The translations under genes were made by a program, and so were the position numbers. A stretch of DNA of 64,000 nucleotides from Oscillospiraceae bacterium (GTDB taxonomy: Bacteria > Bacillota > Clostridia > Oscillospirales > Oscillospiraceae). The notes beneath the pieces are model-generated. The model was not told where the DNA came from. It did no database searches and was given only the letters and a program-made list of their open reading frames with translations. Positions within the stretch are counted from its first letter, which is position 1. Each line of letters begins with the position of its first letter. The stretch is taken from the NCBI GenBank assembly GCA_916988195.3, contig CAKASQ030000012.1, forward strand, positions 1 to 64,000. Direction: 5' to 3'. Positions 51,190-59,081 of this stretch are shown piece after piece.

Positions 51190-51669
51190 ATGGACTATAC
51201 AGCAGCCGTTATTACCGCAAGCGATCTTGGAAGTCAGGGAAAGCGCATTGACACGAGCGGTCCCGCCGTCTGCAAGATGATTGAGGACGCGGGCTTCCAT
51301 GTCATCCACACTGCCATCATCCCGGACGAACAGGCAGAAATTCAAAAAATGCTCATCTATTGCGCAGACGAGCTCCACGCAAACCTGATTCTCACGACCG
51401 GCGGCACGGGCCTTTCTCCGCGCGATGTGACGCCGGAAGCCACGCTTGCCGTGCTGGACCGCGAAATCCGCGCAATCCCCGTTGCGATGTGGGTCGAGAG
51501 CCTCAAGGTTACGCCGCGCGCCATGCTCTCCCGCGCCGTCGCCGGAACGAGAGGGACAAGCCTCATCATCAACCTCCCCGGCTCTGAGAAGGCCGCAAAG
51601 GAAAATCTCTCCGCCATCATTGGCGTGCTGGAGCACGCGATGCACATGATCGCCGCTGAGGGGCACTAA
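51190..51669 (+). CDS. MogA/MoaB-family molybdenum-cofactor protein
   Basis: The 159-residue protein has the MoCF-binding motif LTTGGTGLSPRDVTPEA and LDREIRAIPVAMWVESLKVTPRAMLSR, as in MogA/MoaB proteins that adenylylate molybdopterin before metal insertion. AAGAGGA precedes the ATG at 51190. No other molybdenum genes lie in this window. A longer in-frame form starting at 51031 would run through repeat copy 3 and is rejected. Confidence 0.93.
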   Translation: MDYTAAVITASDLGSQGKRIDTSGPAVCKMIEDAGFHVIHTAIIPDEQAEIQKMLIYCADELHANLILTTGGTGLSPRDVTPEATLAVLDREIRAIPVAMWVESLKVTPRAMLSRAVAGTRGTSLIINLPGSEKAAKENLSAIIGVLEHAMHMIAAEGH

Positions 51670-51688
51670 AATCTTTCAAAAAAAGCCC

Positions 51689-51841
51689 TCGCCTCGACTG
51701 CGCGCATAATTTTGCGCCGAAGGCGCAAAATTCCACACTTGTGAGGCGGGCGGTATTTTTACGGTCAGCAAAGCCGCCGGATAACATGACTTTCCACTTT
51801 ATTTCGCCATCTGCGGATGGCGAAACTCTACGAGGTTTTCA
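51689..51841. repeat. Dispersed repeat family B, palindromic copy
   Basis: The right part (51772-51840) matches the repeat at 38511-38580; the left part (51689-51735) contains a similar hairpin (AATTTTGCGCC/GGCGCAAAATT) and a CCTCG block in the opposite orientation, so the element is a long imperfect palindrome. The region 51842-51899 has no gene. It may also serve as the mogA-like gene's terminator. Confidence 0.6.
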
Positions 51842-51899
51842 ATTATTACCATGCAAACATCACCTGAACATGCGCAGACTAAGCGCGAGGTGAAATCGC

Positions 51900-52157
51900 A
51901 TGTCCGAAAAGCAATCTTCCAAAAAGCCCGTCAACCTGCCTCCGGCCAAGAACTTCCCCTACTCCCCGAACCCAATGGTCAACCATTTCCCGGGAAACGC
52001 CGAGGACTGCTTCGATCTGGTCAACCAGTACGGCACGTATGAGATCCAGCGCACCGCCGACACGGGAAACTTCTTCCCCGCCATCGCACAGGGACTCCCA
52101 AAGGACACACACTTCAAAATCGGCCGAACGGAGCTTGATAAGCTTTCAAAGGAATAG
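51900..52157 (+). CDS. Small protein of unknown function
   Basis: The 85-residue soluble protein starting MSEKQSSKKPVNLPPAKNFP has a Pro/Asn-rich first third and RTADTGNFFPAIAQGLPKDTHFKI. GAGGTGA precedes the ATG. I recognise no domain. It lies between a repeat and a terminator, so it is transcribed alone or with the mogA-like gene. Confidence 0.7.
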   Translation: MSEKQSSKKPVNLPPAKNFPYSPNPMVNHFPGNAEDCFDLVNQYGTYEIQRTADTGNFFPAIAQGLPKDTHFKIGRTELDKLSKE

Positions 52158-52160
52158 CGC

Positions 52161-52204
52161 AAAAACGAGGTACAAAGCACCACCGCTTCGTACCTCGTTT
52201 TTTT
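52161..52204 (+). terminator. Terminator of the 85-residue protein gene
   Basis: AAAAACGAGGTAC pairs with GTACCTCGTTTTTTT around a 16-base loop. Confidence 0.9.
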
Positions 52205-52210
52205 CGATTC

Positions 52211-52552
52211 TTATTGCCACGTCTCCCAGATTTCCGGGCAGTATCCCACAGTCGCCTGCTTGCCATTGCGGATGACGGGCGTTTTTAGGAGCTTTGGATT
52301 GTCAAACACCTTGTCCTCCTTTGCCCGGCTGTCATCCATGTAGCGCATGAGGTCGATCTCTGGCGCTTTTTTGTCCCAGTCGATGAGCTGATCGATCCCG
52401 CCGACCGCGCGCAGGACGCTGTCAAACTCGCCGCCGGACATGCCGTAGCGGACAAGATCGATGGACTGATATTTGATCCTGCGCTCTTTGAACCAGCGCT
52501 CGGCCTTTTTCGTGTCGAAGCACTTATTCGCTCCAAAAATCTGGATGTTCAT
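52211..52552 (-). CDS. ArsC/Spx-family thioredoxin-fold protein
   Basis: The 113-residue protein (MNIQIFGANKCFDTKKAERW) has the Cys followed by a basic helix and the downstream RYMDDSRAKEDKVFDNPKLL and TPVIRNGKQATVGY of ArsC/Spx-like reductases. There is one active-site cysteine. GGAGGAG precedes the ATG at 52552, and a 37-residue gene ends one base before it. The physiological substrate or partner is unknown; arsenate reduction is only one possibility. Confidence 0.85.
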   Translation of the reverse strand: MNIQIFGANKCFDTKKAERWFKERRIKYQSIDLVRYGMSGGEFDSVLRAVGGIDQLIDWDKKAPEIDLMRYMDDSRAKEDKVFDNPKLLKTPVIRNGKQATVGYCPEIWETWQ

Positions 52553-52553
52553 C

Positions 52554-52667
52554 TTACTCCTCCAGCATCTCGTCCGCCTCGGCCATGGTATCGGCGGAAA
52601 AGAGGAACTCCCCTCTTGCCGAATAGACCTCAATATGACCTCTGACATACTCCATCCGATATTCCAT
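52554..52667 (-). CDS. 37-residue protein coupled to the ArsC-like gene
   Basis: The short frame MEYRMEYVRGHIEVYSARGEFLFSADTMAEADEMLEE has AAAGGAGC ten bases before its ATG and ends one base before the next start, which supports translation. The strand-strand-helix composition looks like a tiny independent domain. No family is recognised. Confidence 0.6.
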   Translation of the reverse strand: MEYRMEYVRGHIEVYSARGEFLFSADTMAEADEMLEE

Positions 52668-52755
52668 CTCAGCATCGCTCCTTTTGCTTTCTGGAGATAG
52701 AATATCATATTACCTGTCCAATAATTCGGACTTTCTAACCCGGCTTCATATTTTC

Positions 52756-54165
52756 TCAGAACCGGCCCTCAGCCTCGCTGCGCCAGAGTGCTGTTACTTT
52801 CAGGCTTTCTTCCACGCGGGTGTTTTCGTCAATGACCGTGCCGTCCTCTGCGACCCAGCCGAAGAACTCGTCGTCATCGCAGTGTGCCTCAAACATCGGG
52901 TCATAATAGCTTCCCGTCTCGTAGACCGCCACGTCGACCTCCAGCGACCCCTTTTCCGTCTGGAAAATCACATAGCTGAAGCCGTCGGAATTTTTCGCGT
53001 TGTAATCGCCGTAGAAAAACAGCTTGAGCTCGCGCAGGCGGCGCTCAATGAGTCCGTCATAAATTTCCGTACCGGACTTTGTCGTCACGTGGCACCAGAT
53101 GCCGAACGCGGAGGCAAATTCATTGGTGGTGTATCTGCCGGAAATCAGAAGATTTGCAAGCCGGCTCGGGTTCTTCTCGCTCATCCAGTAGTCACCGTTG
53201 TTGTATGTAAAGGAGATGAGCGCGTCGTATTCGTTCGTTGATAACCGGATGTTGTTTTTATCGAGGAACGCATCCAGCTTCTTTTCAAACCCCTGCAGCC
53301 GCTTGCGAAGCAGATGGTCCGCCTGCTTTTCGGTGATGCCGTCGGGGTACTCGTCCTTCTCGCAGTAGCTGCCGTAGCCGATGGAATACTGCTGATAGTC
53401 CCAATAGGCCATCGCCGTAAATCCCTCGCGCGCCTTGATGAACTCGACGCCGTCGTCCGTCGTGCGAAGCTCGATGGGCGTGTCGTCGTCTAAGTCCCCG
53501 GGGTCGTCCCCACTATCGGTGCTGTCGCCGGTCTGGTCGATCCGGAAAGCGTAGATTCGGCTGACGATGGTCGACAGCTCCGCGCGGGTCAGGAAGCCCT
53601 CCGGGCGGAACGTGCCGTCCGGATAGCCGCCGATGATGCCGATCTCGCTCAGTGCGTGGGCAAAATCGTCGTTTGTATCGGTAAATTTCTGCGTCAGGTC
53701 CTGCCGCGTTGCACCGAGCGCGCGCGCCGTGACCTTTGCGGTGAGAATGCGGCTCATATTGATATCGAGGTCAGTGATCTCGCCTCGCTCGAGCATTCCG
53801 GCCTCCAGGGCAAAGTTGAGATAGCCTCTCGCCCAGTGGCTGGCGGCCTGCTCGGGTTCTGCGTAGCCCGCGGCCAGAATGATCATCTTGAGCGCCTGAC
53901 CGGTCGTGACCTTGTCCTCCGGGCGGAACGTGCCGTCCGGGAAGCCGCCGATGATGCCGTTCCGGTAGAGGTACATCACATCGTCGTAGTACCAGCTCCC
54001 CGGCGCAACGTCTGGAAATACCGTTTCCAGCTGCTCTTCCTCCCAGAAATATTCCTGCTGCTCCGCGTCGTACCAATTCTCCTCATCGGCCGCGCAGACT
54101 GCTGCAGACAAGGCGGCAAGCAGCATAATGCTCAGGACAAGACGAAGGACCCATCGCTTCGACAT
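52756..54165 (-). CDS. S-layer-homology surface muramidase with InlB-like C-terminus
   Basis: The 469-residue protein has a signal peptide (cleaved near VCAA), two clear SLH repeats (FPDVAPGSWYYDDVMYLYRN, GIIGGFPDGTFRPEDKVTTG; GIIGGYPDGTFRPEGFLTRA) with a degenerate one between them, a linker, a phage-type GH24 lysozyme domain (FIKAREGFTAMAYWDYQQYS, SIGYGS, YDALISFTYN) with its catalytic Glu in AREGF, and a C-terminal InlB-type strand unit (FFGWVAEDGTVIDENTRVEE). It should bind cell-wall polymers through SLH and cut peptidoglycan, probably in wall remodelling. Confidence 0.9.
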   Translation of the reverse strand: MSKRWVLRLVLSIMLLAALSAAVCAADEENWYDAEQQEYFWEEEQLETVFPDVAPGSWYYDDVMYLYRNGIIGGFPDGTFRPEDKVTTGQALKMIILAAGYAEPEQAASHWARGYLNFALEAGMLERGEITDLDINMSRILTAKVTARALGATRQDLTQKFTDTNDDFAHALSEIGIIGGYPDGTFRPEGFLTRAELSTIVSRIYAFRIDQTGDSTDSGDDPGDLDDDTPIELRTTDDGVEFIKAREGFTAMAYWDYQQYSIGYGSYCEKDEYPDGITEKQADHLLRKRLQGFEKKLDAFLDKNNIRLSTNEYDALISFTYNNGDYWMSEKNPSRLANLLISGRYTTNEFASAFGIWCHVTTKSGTEIYDGLIERRLRELKLFFYGDYNAKNSDGFSYVIFQTEKGSLEVDVAVYETGSYYDPMFEAHCDDDEFFGWVAEDGTVIDENTRVEESLKVTALWRSEAEGRF

Positions 54166-54225
54166 CCGCGCACGCTCCTTTCTGAATGCTCCGGAAACAC
54201 CGGAGTCAGTTACAAAATTGCTACA

Positions 54226-54254
54226 ATTATAGCAGAAAGAATGACAAAATGCAA
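54226..54254 (-). promoter_or_regulatory. Promoter of the SLH-muramidase gene
   Basis: TTGCAT and TATAAT with a 17-base spacer on the minus strand, 60 bases before the ATG at 54165. A CTCCGG/CCGGAG hairpin lies in the leader. Confidence 0.7.
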
Positions 54255-54279
54255 CCTCCCGGGAATATTTTCCGGGAGG
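54255..54279 (-). terminator. Terminator hairpin of the hydrolase gene
   Basis: CCTCCCGG pairs with CCGGGAGG around a nine-base loop, ten bases after the hydrolase stop codon. It overlaps the -35 side of the next promoter. The minus strand lacks a T-run. Confidence 0.6.
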
Positions 54280-54288
54280 CTGTTTTTC

Positions 54289-55200
54289 TCAGAGTCTCTG
54301 CTCCATCCATGAGAGAATGTCCGCGTAGACCTCCGTCCGGTTGGTCTCGTTGAGCATCTCGTGCCGTCCCTCGGGATAGAGGCGGATGGTGACGTTTTTG
54401 AGCCCCGCGCGCTTGAACGCGTCGATGCAGCGAAGGACGCCCTCTCCCATCGCGCCGACGGGATCCTGCATGCCGGAGACAAAGAGCACAGGAAGCGCTT
54501 TGTCCATCTTCTCAAGGTTCTCTTTCCGTTGGTTCATCGAGATCCCCGTCAGCATGTCGCGCGTGAGACCGACCGTCGCGTCAAAGCCGCAGAGCTCATC
54601 CGCCGTGTACGCGTCGACGACCGCTTCCTTCGAGCAGATCCAGTCGTTCGCCGTCCGGTTGGGCTTGAACTTTTTATTGTACGCGCCGAACATCAGCTCC
54701 TTCAAAAGCCCGCTGCACCCGGTCTCGCCCACGCGCAGCTGCTCGAGCTTGCAGAGCGCAAGTCCTGCCTTGAGCGCCATTTCGGGCTGCCAGCCGGTGC
54801 CGGAAATGATCGCGCCCGCGAGTTCTCCGGGATAGGTATACAGATACGTGCGCAGCAGGAACGAGCCCATGCTGTGCCCCAGCATGAGATACGGAAGGCC
54901 CGGATAGCGGCGCTTCATCTCTTCAAAGAGCGTCCGCTCGTCTTTGACCGCCGCCATCCAGCCGCCATGAAAATACCCATACGTGCCGCCTTCCTCCACA
55001 GAAAGGCCATGCCCCATGTGATCGTCCGCACAGACGACAAAGCCGCGTTCGGTCAGAAAATTTGCGAAATGGTCGTAGCGTCCGATATGCTCGGCAATAC
55101 CGTGGATGATCTGCACCACCGCGCGCGGCGCAGTCTCCGGCGTCCAGAGCGCGCAGTGGATGCGGCCCGCGCCGTTCGAGGGAAGATAGAATTCCTCCAT
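54289..55200 (-). CDS. Alpha/beta hydrolase, lysophospholipase/monoacylglycerol-lipase type
   Basis: The 303-residue protein has the oxyanion segment VVQIIHGIAEHIGRYDHFA, nucleophile motif LMLGHSMGSF, an acidic residue in VLFVSGMQDPVG and the catalytic His in YPEGRHEMLNE. This is the HsIP (serine aminopeptidase S33-like) lysophospholipase family. No signal peptide is seen, so it is cytoplasmic. Confidence 0.92.
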   Translation of the reverse strand: MEEFYLPSNGAGRIHCALWTPETAPRAVVQIIHGIAEHIGRYDHFANFLTERGFVVCADDHMGHGLSVEEGGTYGYFHGGWMAAVKDERTLFEEMKRRYPGLPYLMLGHSMGSFLLRTYLYTYPGELAGAIISGTGWQPEMALKAGLALCKLEQLRVGETGCSGLLKELMFGAYNKKFKPNRTANDWICSKEAVVDAYTADELCGFDATVGLTRDMLTGISMNQRKENLEKMDKALPVLFVSGMQDPVGAMGEGVLRCIDAFKRAGLKNVTIRLYPEGRHEMLNETNRTEVYADILSWMEQRL

Positions 55201-55285
55201 AAAATCGCTCCTTTCGGGAATGAGTCCAAATTATCGTACATGCTGTCTGCTATGATAGCCTTGATAACAAAAGGAGGTACCCATT

Positions 55286-55471
55286 ATGCAGACAGGCCGT
55301 GTGATTTCATTATACCCGCAGCGCAAGCTCCCAGTCAAAGCGCCCGCGCGTCCGTCAAGAAAAGCTGTCCGCGCGTTTCGAACGGCAGCCGCCATCGTCG
55401 ATCTCACTGTCACCGCCGCAATCGGCGTCGGCGTTCTGGTGTGCTTCGGGCTGGTCTTTACCATGCTCTAG
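55286..55471 (+). CDS. Small single-pass membrane protein
   Basis: The 61-residue protein has a basic N-terminal half (RKLPVKAPARPSRKAVRAFR) and one C-terminal transmembrane helix (AIGVGVLVCFGLVFTML). AAAGGAGGT precedes the ATG, which supports translation. It lies convergent with the LysA-like gene. No family is recognised. Confidence 0.68.
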   Translation: MQTGRVISLYPQRKLPVKAPARPSRKAVRAFRTAAAIVDLTVTAAIGVGVLVCFGLVFTML

Positions 55472-55490
55472 GCTGACAAAAAACCTGGCG

Positions 55491-56732
55491 CTATTCCACA
55501 TCGAAGCTTGCCATCAATTCGTCCATCGTTTGCCGCTTTCGGATGCAGCGCACCGCGCCGTTTTCAATCAAAAACTCCGCGCAGCCGAGGCTTCCGCCGT
55601 AATTACTTCCAAAGCTCCGCCCGTCCGCGCCGGTATCCAGAATCGCGACGCACTCGCCGAGCTTCAACTCCGGCAGAACGAAGCTCCCGGAAAAATGGTC
55701 ACGCAGATCAGACATTGCCCCCGCTACGTGCACCAGCTGCTTTCCCCGGCTCTCCGGCGCAAGCGGCGCGATGAGCCTATGGCTCGCTCCGAAGGCGATC
55801 TCCCGTAAAAGCTGCGCGCAGTCTGCGTCTAAAATGACAAGCGGCGTTTGCTGCCGTTTGACGGCGAGCACCCGTGAAACAAGCACGCCCGCCTTCGCCG
55901 CCATCAGCCGCCCTTCGGCTAAAATCAGCTTCGGCGTTACTCCCGCGGGCACCAGAATCATCTCATAGCTTCTTCGCACACGCTTGGAGACCGCCGTCAG
56001 ATCCGGCGCATTGTCCGACGGACGGTAGCCCACGCCAAGTCCGCCCGAAATCAAAATACTGTCCACCGCAAGATCGAGCTCCCGCTTGATCCGGACTGCC
56101 AGATGGAACAGCATTTCCTGCACTGCAAAAAAGCGCAGCGGCTCGAACTCCTGATCGCGCAGGAATGCCGCAAGGCCGATGGACTCCACACCGCTCGCCT
56201 GGAACCGGCGGCACATGGAGACCGTCTCATCCGCGTTCATGCCGAGCTTGCTCTTTTCAAAGTCCCAGACGGTCCGCCCATCCATTTGCAGGCTCCCGCC
56301 GGGGTTGACGCTGAGAAGAACATGCTCCGGCGGAACGGACGGCAGCGCGTGCGGCGCGTCAATGAGATACGCCGCCCCAATTCTCCGGGCATAAGCGCCT
56401 GCGTGAGCATCCTCCGCCATGGGCGCGTAGATCATTTGCGCCCCGTCAATGTCCGCATAGCGCGAAAGCCGGAGCTCTGCCTCGCTTCCGCAGAGGATCT
56501 GACAGCCCGCGTCCGCCAGCACGCGCAGAATCGCCGGGTTCGGGTTCATCCTCACCGGAAAGCAGAGCTCAAAGCCGTCGTTCCACGAAAACGCCAGCCG
56601 AAGGTCCATACACGCCTTGTGAAAGCTTTCCGCGTCGTAGAGATAAAACGGCGTCGGCTGCTCCTGCAATAGCTTTTTCAGGAGCCTCGCGGGCGGAAGG
56701 CCGTCCGGATTTTTGTCCTTTTTCGCTGTCAT
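55491..56732 (-). CDS. LysA/ornithine-decarboxylase-fold protein lacking catalytic residues
   Basis: The 413-residue protein aligns along its length with diaminopimelate decarboxylases (TPFYLYDAESF; NPNPAILRVLADAGC; GGLGVGYRPSDNAPD; SNYGGSLGCAEFLIENG). But the PLP lysine position (usually YAVKAN) reads FPVRMN, the HIGS motif is missing (GLAAFLRDQEFEPL), the EPGR site reads AEGR, and the CESGD active-site loop reads AMSDLRD. It is therefore probably a pseudoenzyme. It overlaps coaX by four bases, suggesting coupling. Confidence 0.85.
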   Translation of the reverse strand: MTAKKDKNPDGLPPARLLKKLLQEQPTPFYLYDAESFHKACMDLRLAFSWNDGFELCFPVRMNPNPAILRVLADAGCQILCGSEAELRLSRYADIDGAQMIYAPMAEDAHAGAYARRIGAAYLIDAPHALPSVPPEHVLLSVNPGGSLQMDGRTVWDFEKSKLGMNADETVSMCRRFQASGVESIGLAAFLRDQEFEPLRFFAVQEMLFHLAVRIKRELDLAVDSILISGGLGVGYRPSDNAPDLTAVSKRVRRSYEMILVPAGVTPKLILAEGRLMAAKAGVLVSRVLAVKRQQTPLVILDADCAQLLREIAFGASHRLIAPLAPESRGKQLVHVAGAMSDLRDHFSGSFVLPELKLGECVAILDTGADGRSFGSNYGGSLGCAEFLIENGAVRCIRKRQTMDELMASFDVE

Positions 56733-57496
56733 CTCTTGTTCTTCTCATAGAGGATCCGCAGGCCCTTTAAAAGAAGGTCCCGGTCATAGTGAATCTGCGT
56801 CCGGCACATCGGAAGCACGAAACGCGAAATGCCGCCGGTTGCAATGACGGTTGCCTTCATGCCGAGCTCCTCTTCCATGCGCGTGACCATGCCGTCGATC
56901 ATGCATGCCGCGCCGAGCATAATGCCGCTTTGCATGCACTCGGTCGTGTTGCGGCCGATGGCGTGCTTCGGCGCCTCCAGGCTGATACCGGGAAGCTGCG
57001 AGGTTCTGGTGGTCAGCACCTCGGACGAAACCTTTACGCCCGGGCAGATGCTACCGCCGAGGAGCGTTCCTGACGCGTCGACAGCCATCATCGTCGTCGC
57101 CGTTCCCATATCAATGATGATCAGCGGCGCCGGGTAGTCCCGCAGCGCAGCCACCGCCGCAACAACAAGGTCGCTTCCGACCTGTCCGGGGTTTCCGCCC
57201 GCGATGTTGAGCCCCGTCTTGAGCCCCGGGCCGACTACCATGGGCGTTCTTCCGGTGAGCTTCATAACTGCCGTCCGCAGCGAGTTCAGAACCGGCGGCA
57301 CGACGGACGAGATGATCACGCCCTCAATTTCCTCCGCCCGCAGATCGTAGAGCGCGAGCACACCCTTGAGATCCATCCAGTACTGGTCGGATGTTTTGAC
57401 AAGATCGGTCGCCAGCCGCAGCTCGTGGAGGATTTTCTCCCCCTCGACGCAGCCGATGACAATATTCGTATTGCCGATGTCGATCGCTAACAGCAT
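56729..57496 (-). CDS. coaX: Type III pantothenate kinase
   Basis: The 255-residue protein starts LLAIDIGNTNIVIGCVEGE (ASKHA-fold phosphate loop), and has VISSVVPPVLNSLR, GSDLVVAAVAALRDYPAP, IIDMGTATTMMAVD and an ATGGISRFVLPMC segment, all as in CoaX. It phosphorylates pantothenate, the first step of coenzyme A synthesis, and is insensitive to CoA feedback. It overlaps the LysA-like gene and follows the phosphoesterase gene. Confidence 0.94.
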   Translation of the reverse strand: MLLAIDIGNTNIVIGCVEGEKILHELRLATDLVKTSDQYWMDLKGVLALYDLRAEEIEGVIISSVVPPVLNSLRTAVMKLTGRTPMVVGPGLKTGLNIAGGNPGQVGSDLVVAAVAALRDYPAPLIIIDMGTATTMMAVDASGTLLGGSICPGVKVSSEVLTTRTSQLPGISLEAPKHAIGRNTTECMQSGIMLGAACMIDGMVTRMEEELGMKATVIATGGISRFVLPMCRTQIHYDRDLLLKGLRILYEKNKR

Positions 57497-57532
57497 ATGT
57501 TTCCTCCAAAACTGCCAGATGGCAGTTATTTT

Positions 57533-57994
57533 TTATTCCGGCAGCTCCTTGAGCTCACACGTAAACGTCCCGTCCGTTATCTCGATCACGCCGTAGCGCC
57601 CGCTTCTTGCCGCGCCGGGGTTCATGTACCATACACCGCTGTCCTGTTCCAGAAACGGCCGGTGCGTGTGGCCAAAAAGCGCGATATCTGCGCCCGCGCG
57701 GTCCGCCTCGAGCTTGAGGCGGGACATGCCCGATTTCACGCCGAACAGGTGCCCGTGCGTGAGGAACAGGCGCACGCCGCCGAGCTCCGTTAAAATCGTC
57801 TCGGGAGCCTGCGCGCCAAAGTCGCAGTTTCCCCTAACCATATAAAAATCAATCAGATCGAGCGCGTAGGAAAGCTCCTCCGCGTCCGAGACGTGGTCTC
57901 CCAGATGCAGAATCACATCCGGGTCTTCCAGTATCGCCGCGTCATACATCGCACCGATCGCGCGGTGCGAATCGGAAAGCACAAGAATTTTCAA
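57533..57994 (-). CDS. YfcE-family metallophosphoesterase
   Basis: The protein has the phosphoesterase motifs LVLSDSHRAIGAM, VILHLGDHVSD, MVRGNCDFGAQ, FLTHGHLFGVK and ALFGHTHRPF (metal-binding Asp, His and Asn). The TTG at 57994 (LKILVLSDSHR) is my choice because AGGTGA lies eight bases upstream; an in-frame ATG at 58012 has a site only two bases away. Family members hydrolyse phosphodiesters; the substrate is unknown. It is first in an operon with coaX. Confidence 0.9.
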   Translation of the reverse strand: MKILVLSDSHRAIGAMYDAAILEDPDVILHLGDHVSDAEELSYALDLIDFYMVRGNCDFGAQAPETILTELGGVRLFLTHGHLFGVKSGMSRLKLEADRAGADIALFGHTHRPFLEQDSGVWYMNPGAARSGRYGVIEITDGTFTCELKELPE

Positions 57995-58059
57995 AATCGG
58001 TTCACCTATCATAGCCTCCCTGCATACAATACACAAGAACTTCTTTCAGGAGGCGGAAT

Positions 58060-58305
58060 ATGGACAACAATCATTGCGATTACGCCGGGTTTTCCTTTAC
58101 GAAGCAGCAGCTTGCCGCCGTACTGTCCACGCCCGAGGGCAGGCAGCTTCTGACGCTTCTCAGCCGCGACGGCGGAAGCGCGCTTTCTCAGGCAGCGCAG
58201 GCGCTCAAAAACGGAGACGCGGAGCTTGCCAAAAGCCTTGTCAGTCCCATGCTGGAATCCAGCGAGGCGCAGGCGCTCATTGCGAAAATCAACGAACAGG
58301 CATGA
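58060..58305 (+). CDS. Small soluble protein, first of three-gene cluster
   Basis: The 81-residue helical protein (MDNNHCDYAGFSFTKQQLAA...) has GGSALSQAAQALKNGDAELA and SSEAQALIAKINEQA. AGGAGG precedes its ATG. It overlaps the next gene by four bases (ATGA). It has no recognised family. The cluster of three lies divergent from the coaX operon. Confidence 0.75.
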   Translation: MDNNHCDYAGFSFTKQQLAAVLSTPEGRQLLTLLSRDGGSALSQAAQALKNGDAELAKSLVSPMLESSEAQALIAKINEQA

Positions 58306-58682
58306 GTGAATTTTCCTTCGAACAGGCCATCGGCGCAATGCTGCAGGACCCGGAGCAGATGCAGAAAATCTTCGCGCTGGCGCAGTCTCTGGGCTTTTCT
58401 CCGCCCGCCGCGCAGCAAGCACCTCCCCCGCCGCCCGAGCCGCCCGTTTCTCATCCGCCTACGCCAAAGCAGGAAGCTTCGCCGCCGGACGACCGGCAGC
58501 AGGCGCTTGGCGAGCTTTTGCAAAAGGCGGGCAAGCTCGACCGCAGGCAGGAAAATCTTTTGAACGCGCTCAAGCCATTTTTGAAGCCCGAGCGCCGCGA
58601 AAAAATCGACCGCGCCATGCAGGCCGCCAGAATCTCGCGTCTGGCAGGCGCAGCGCTGCGCGGCCGCGATCAGAAAGAGTAG
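58302..58682 (+). CDS. Small protein with proline-rich centre, second of three-gene cluster
   Basis: The 126-residue protein has an N-terminal STI1-like helix pair (FEQAIGAMLQDPEQMQKIFA), a proline-rich stretch (QQAPPPPPEPPVSHPPTPKQ) and a C-terminal helical domain (NLLNALKPFLKPERREKIDR, ISRLAGAALRG). It overlaps the previous gene. No named family is known to me; the C-terminal repeat-like pattern is reminiscent of small Clostridia proteins. Confidence 0.75.
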   Translation: MSEFSFEQAIGAMLQDPEQMQKIFALAQSLGFSPPAAQQAPPPPPEPPVSHPPTPKQEASPPDDRQQALGELLQKAGKLDRRQENLLNALKPFLKPERREKIDRAMQAARISRLAGAALRGRDQKE

Positions 58683-58697
58683 ACAGGAGGGATGCGC

Positions 58698-59081
58698 ATG
58701 TATAACCGATATACGCCCTCGCCGGACGGAACGTTCCAGCGCACCGTCGTCCCCGACGCACCGACCGACAAGCATTCTGCCCCGACTCCGCCGACGGAGC
58801 CGCCCCGCATGGAGCGCCCCATACCAAATCCGCCGGACATTCAGGCGAAACCTTCTGGGCGGGAAGCATCCTGCGTGAGCTCTCCCGCACTGCAAAAGCC
58901 GCCTCCGCCGCCAGCGCCTTCCAGCTGTCCCCCGGATCGGCCGCTAAGACGGCTCCTGCCGCCGGGGCTCGACGCAGGAGATCTGCTGGTGCTGCTGATT
59001 TTGCTGCTGGTGCTCATGGAGACGGACGAGGATGACAGCCTGACGCTGCTGCTCACCGTCGCCGCCGTTATGCTTCTGTAG
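58698..59081 (+). CDS. Proline-rich small protein with two C-terminal hydrophobic segments
   Basis: The 127-residue protein has a Pro-rich N-terminal 90 residues and two leucine-rich hydrophobic stretches (GDLLVLLILLLVLMETDEDD, SLTLLLTVAAVMLL) separated by an acidic turn: a helical hairpin. I use the ATG at 58698, five bases after GGAGGG, rather than the one at 58692. Its end overlaps the next, opposing gene by 14 bases. It may be a membrane partner of the two preceding proteins. Confidence 0.65.
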   Translation: MYNRYTPSPDGTFQRTVVPDAPTDKHSAPTPPTEPPRMERPIPNPPDIQAKPSGREASCVSSPALQKPPPPPAPSSCPPDRPLRRLLPPGLDAGDLLVLLILLLVLMETDEDDSLTLLLTVAAVMLL

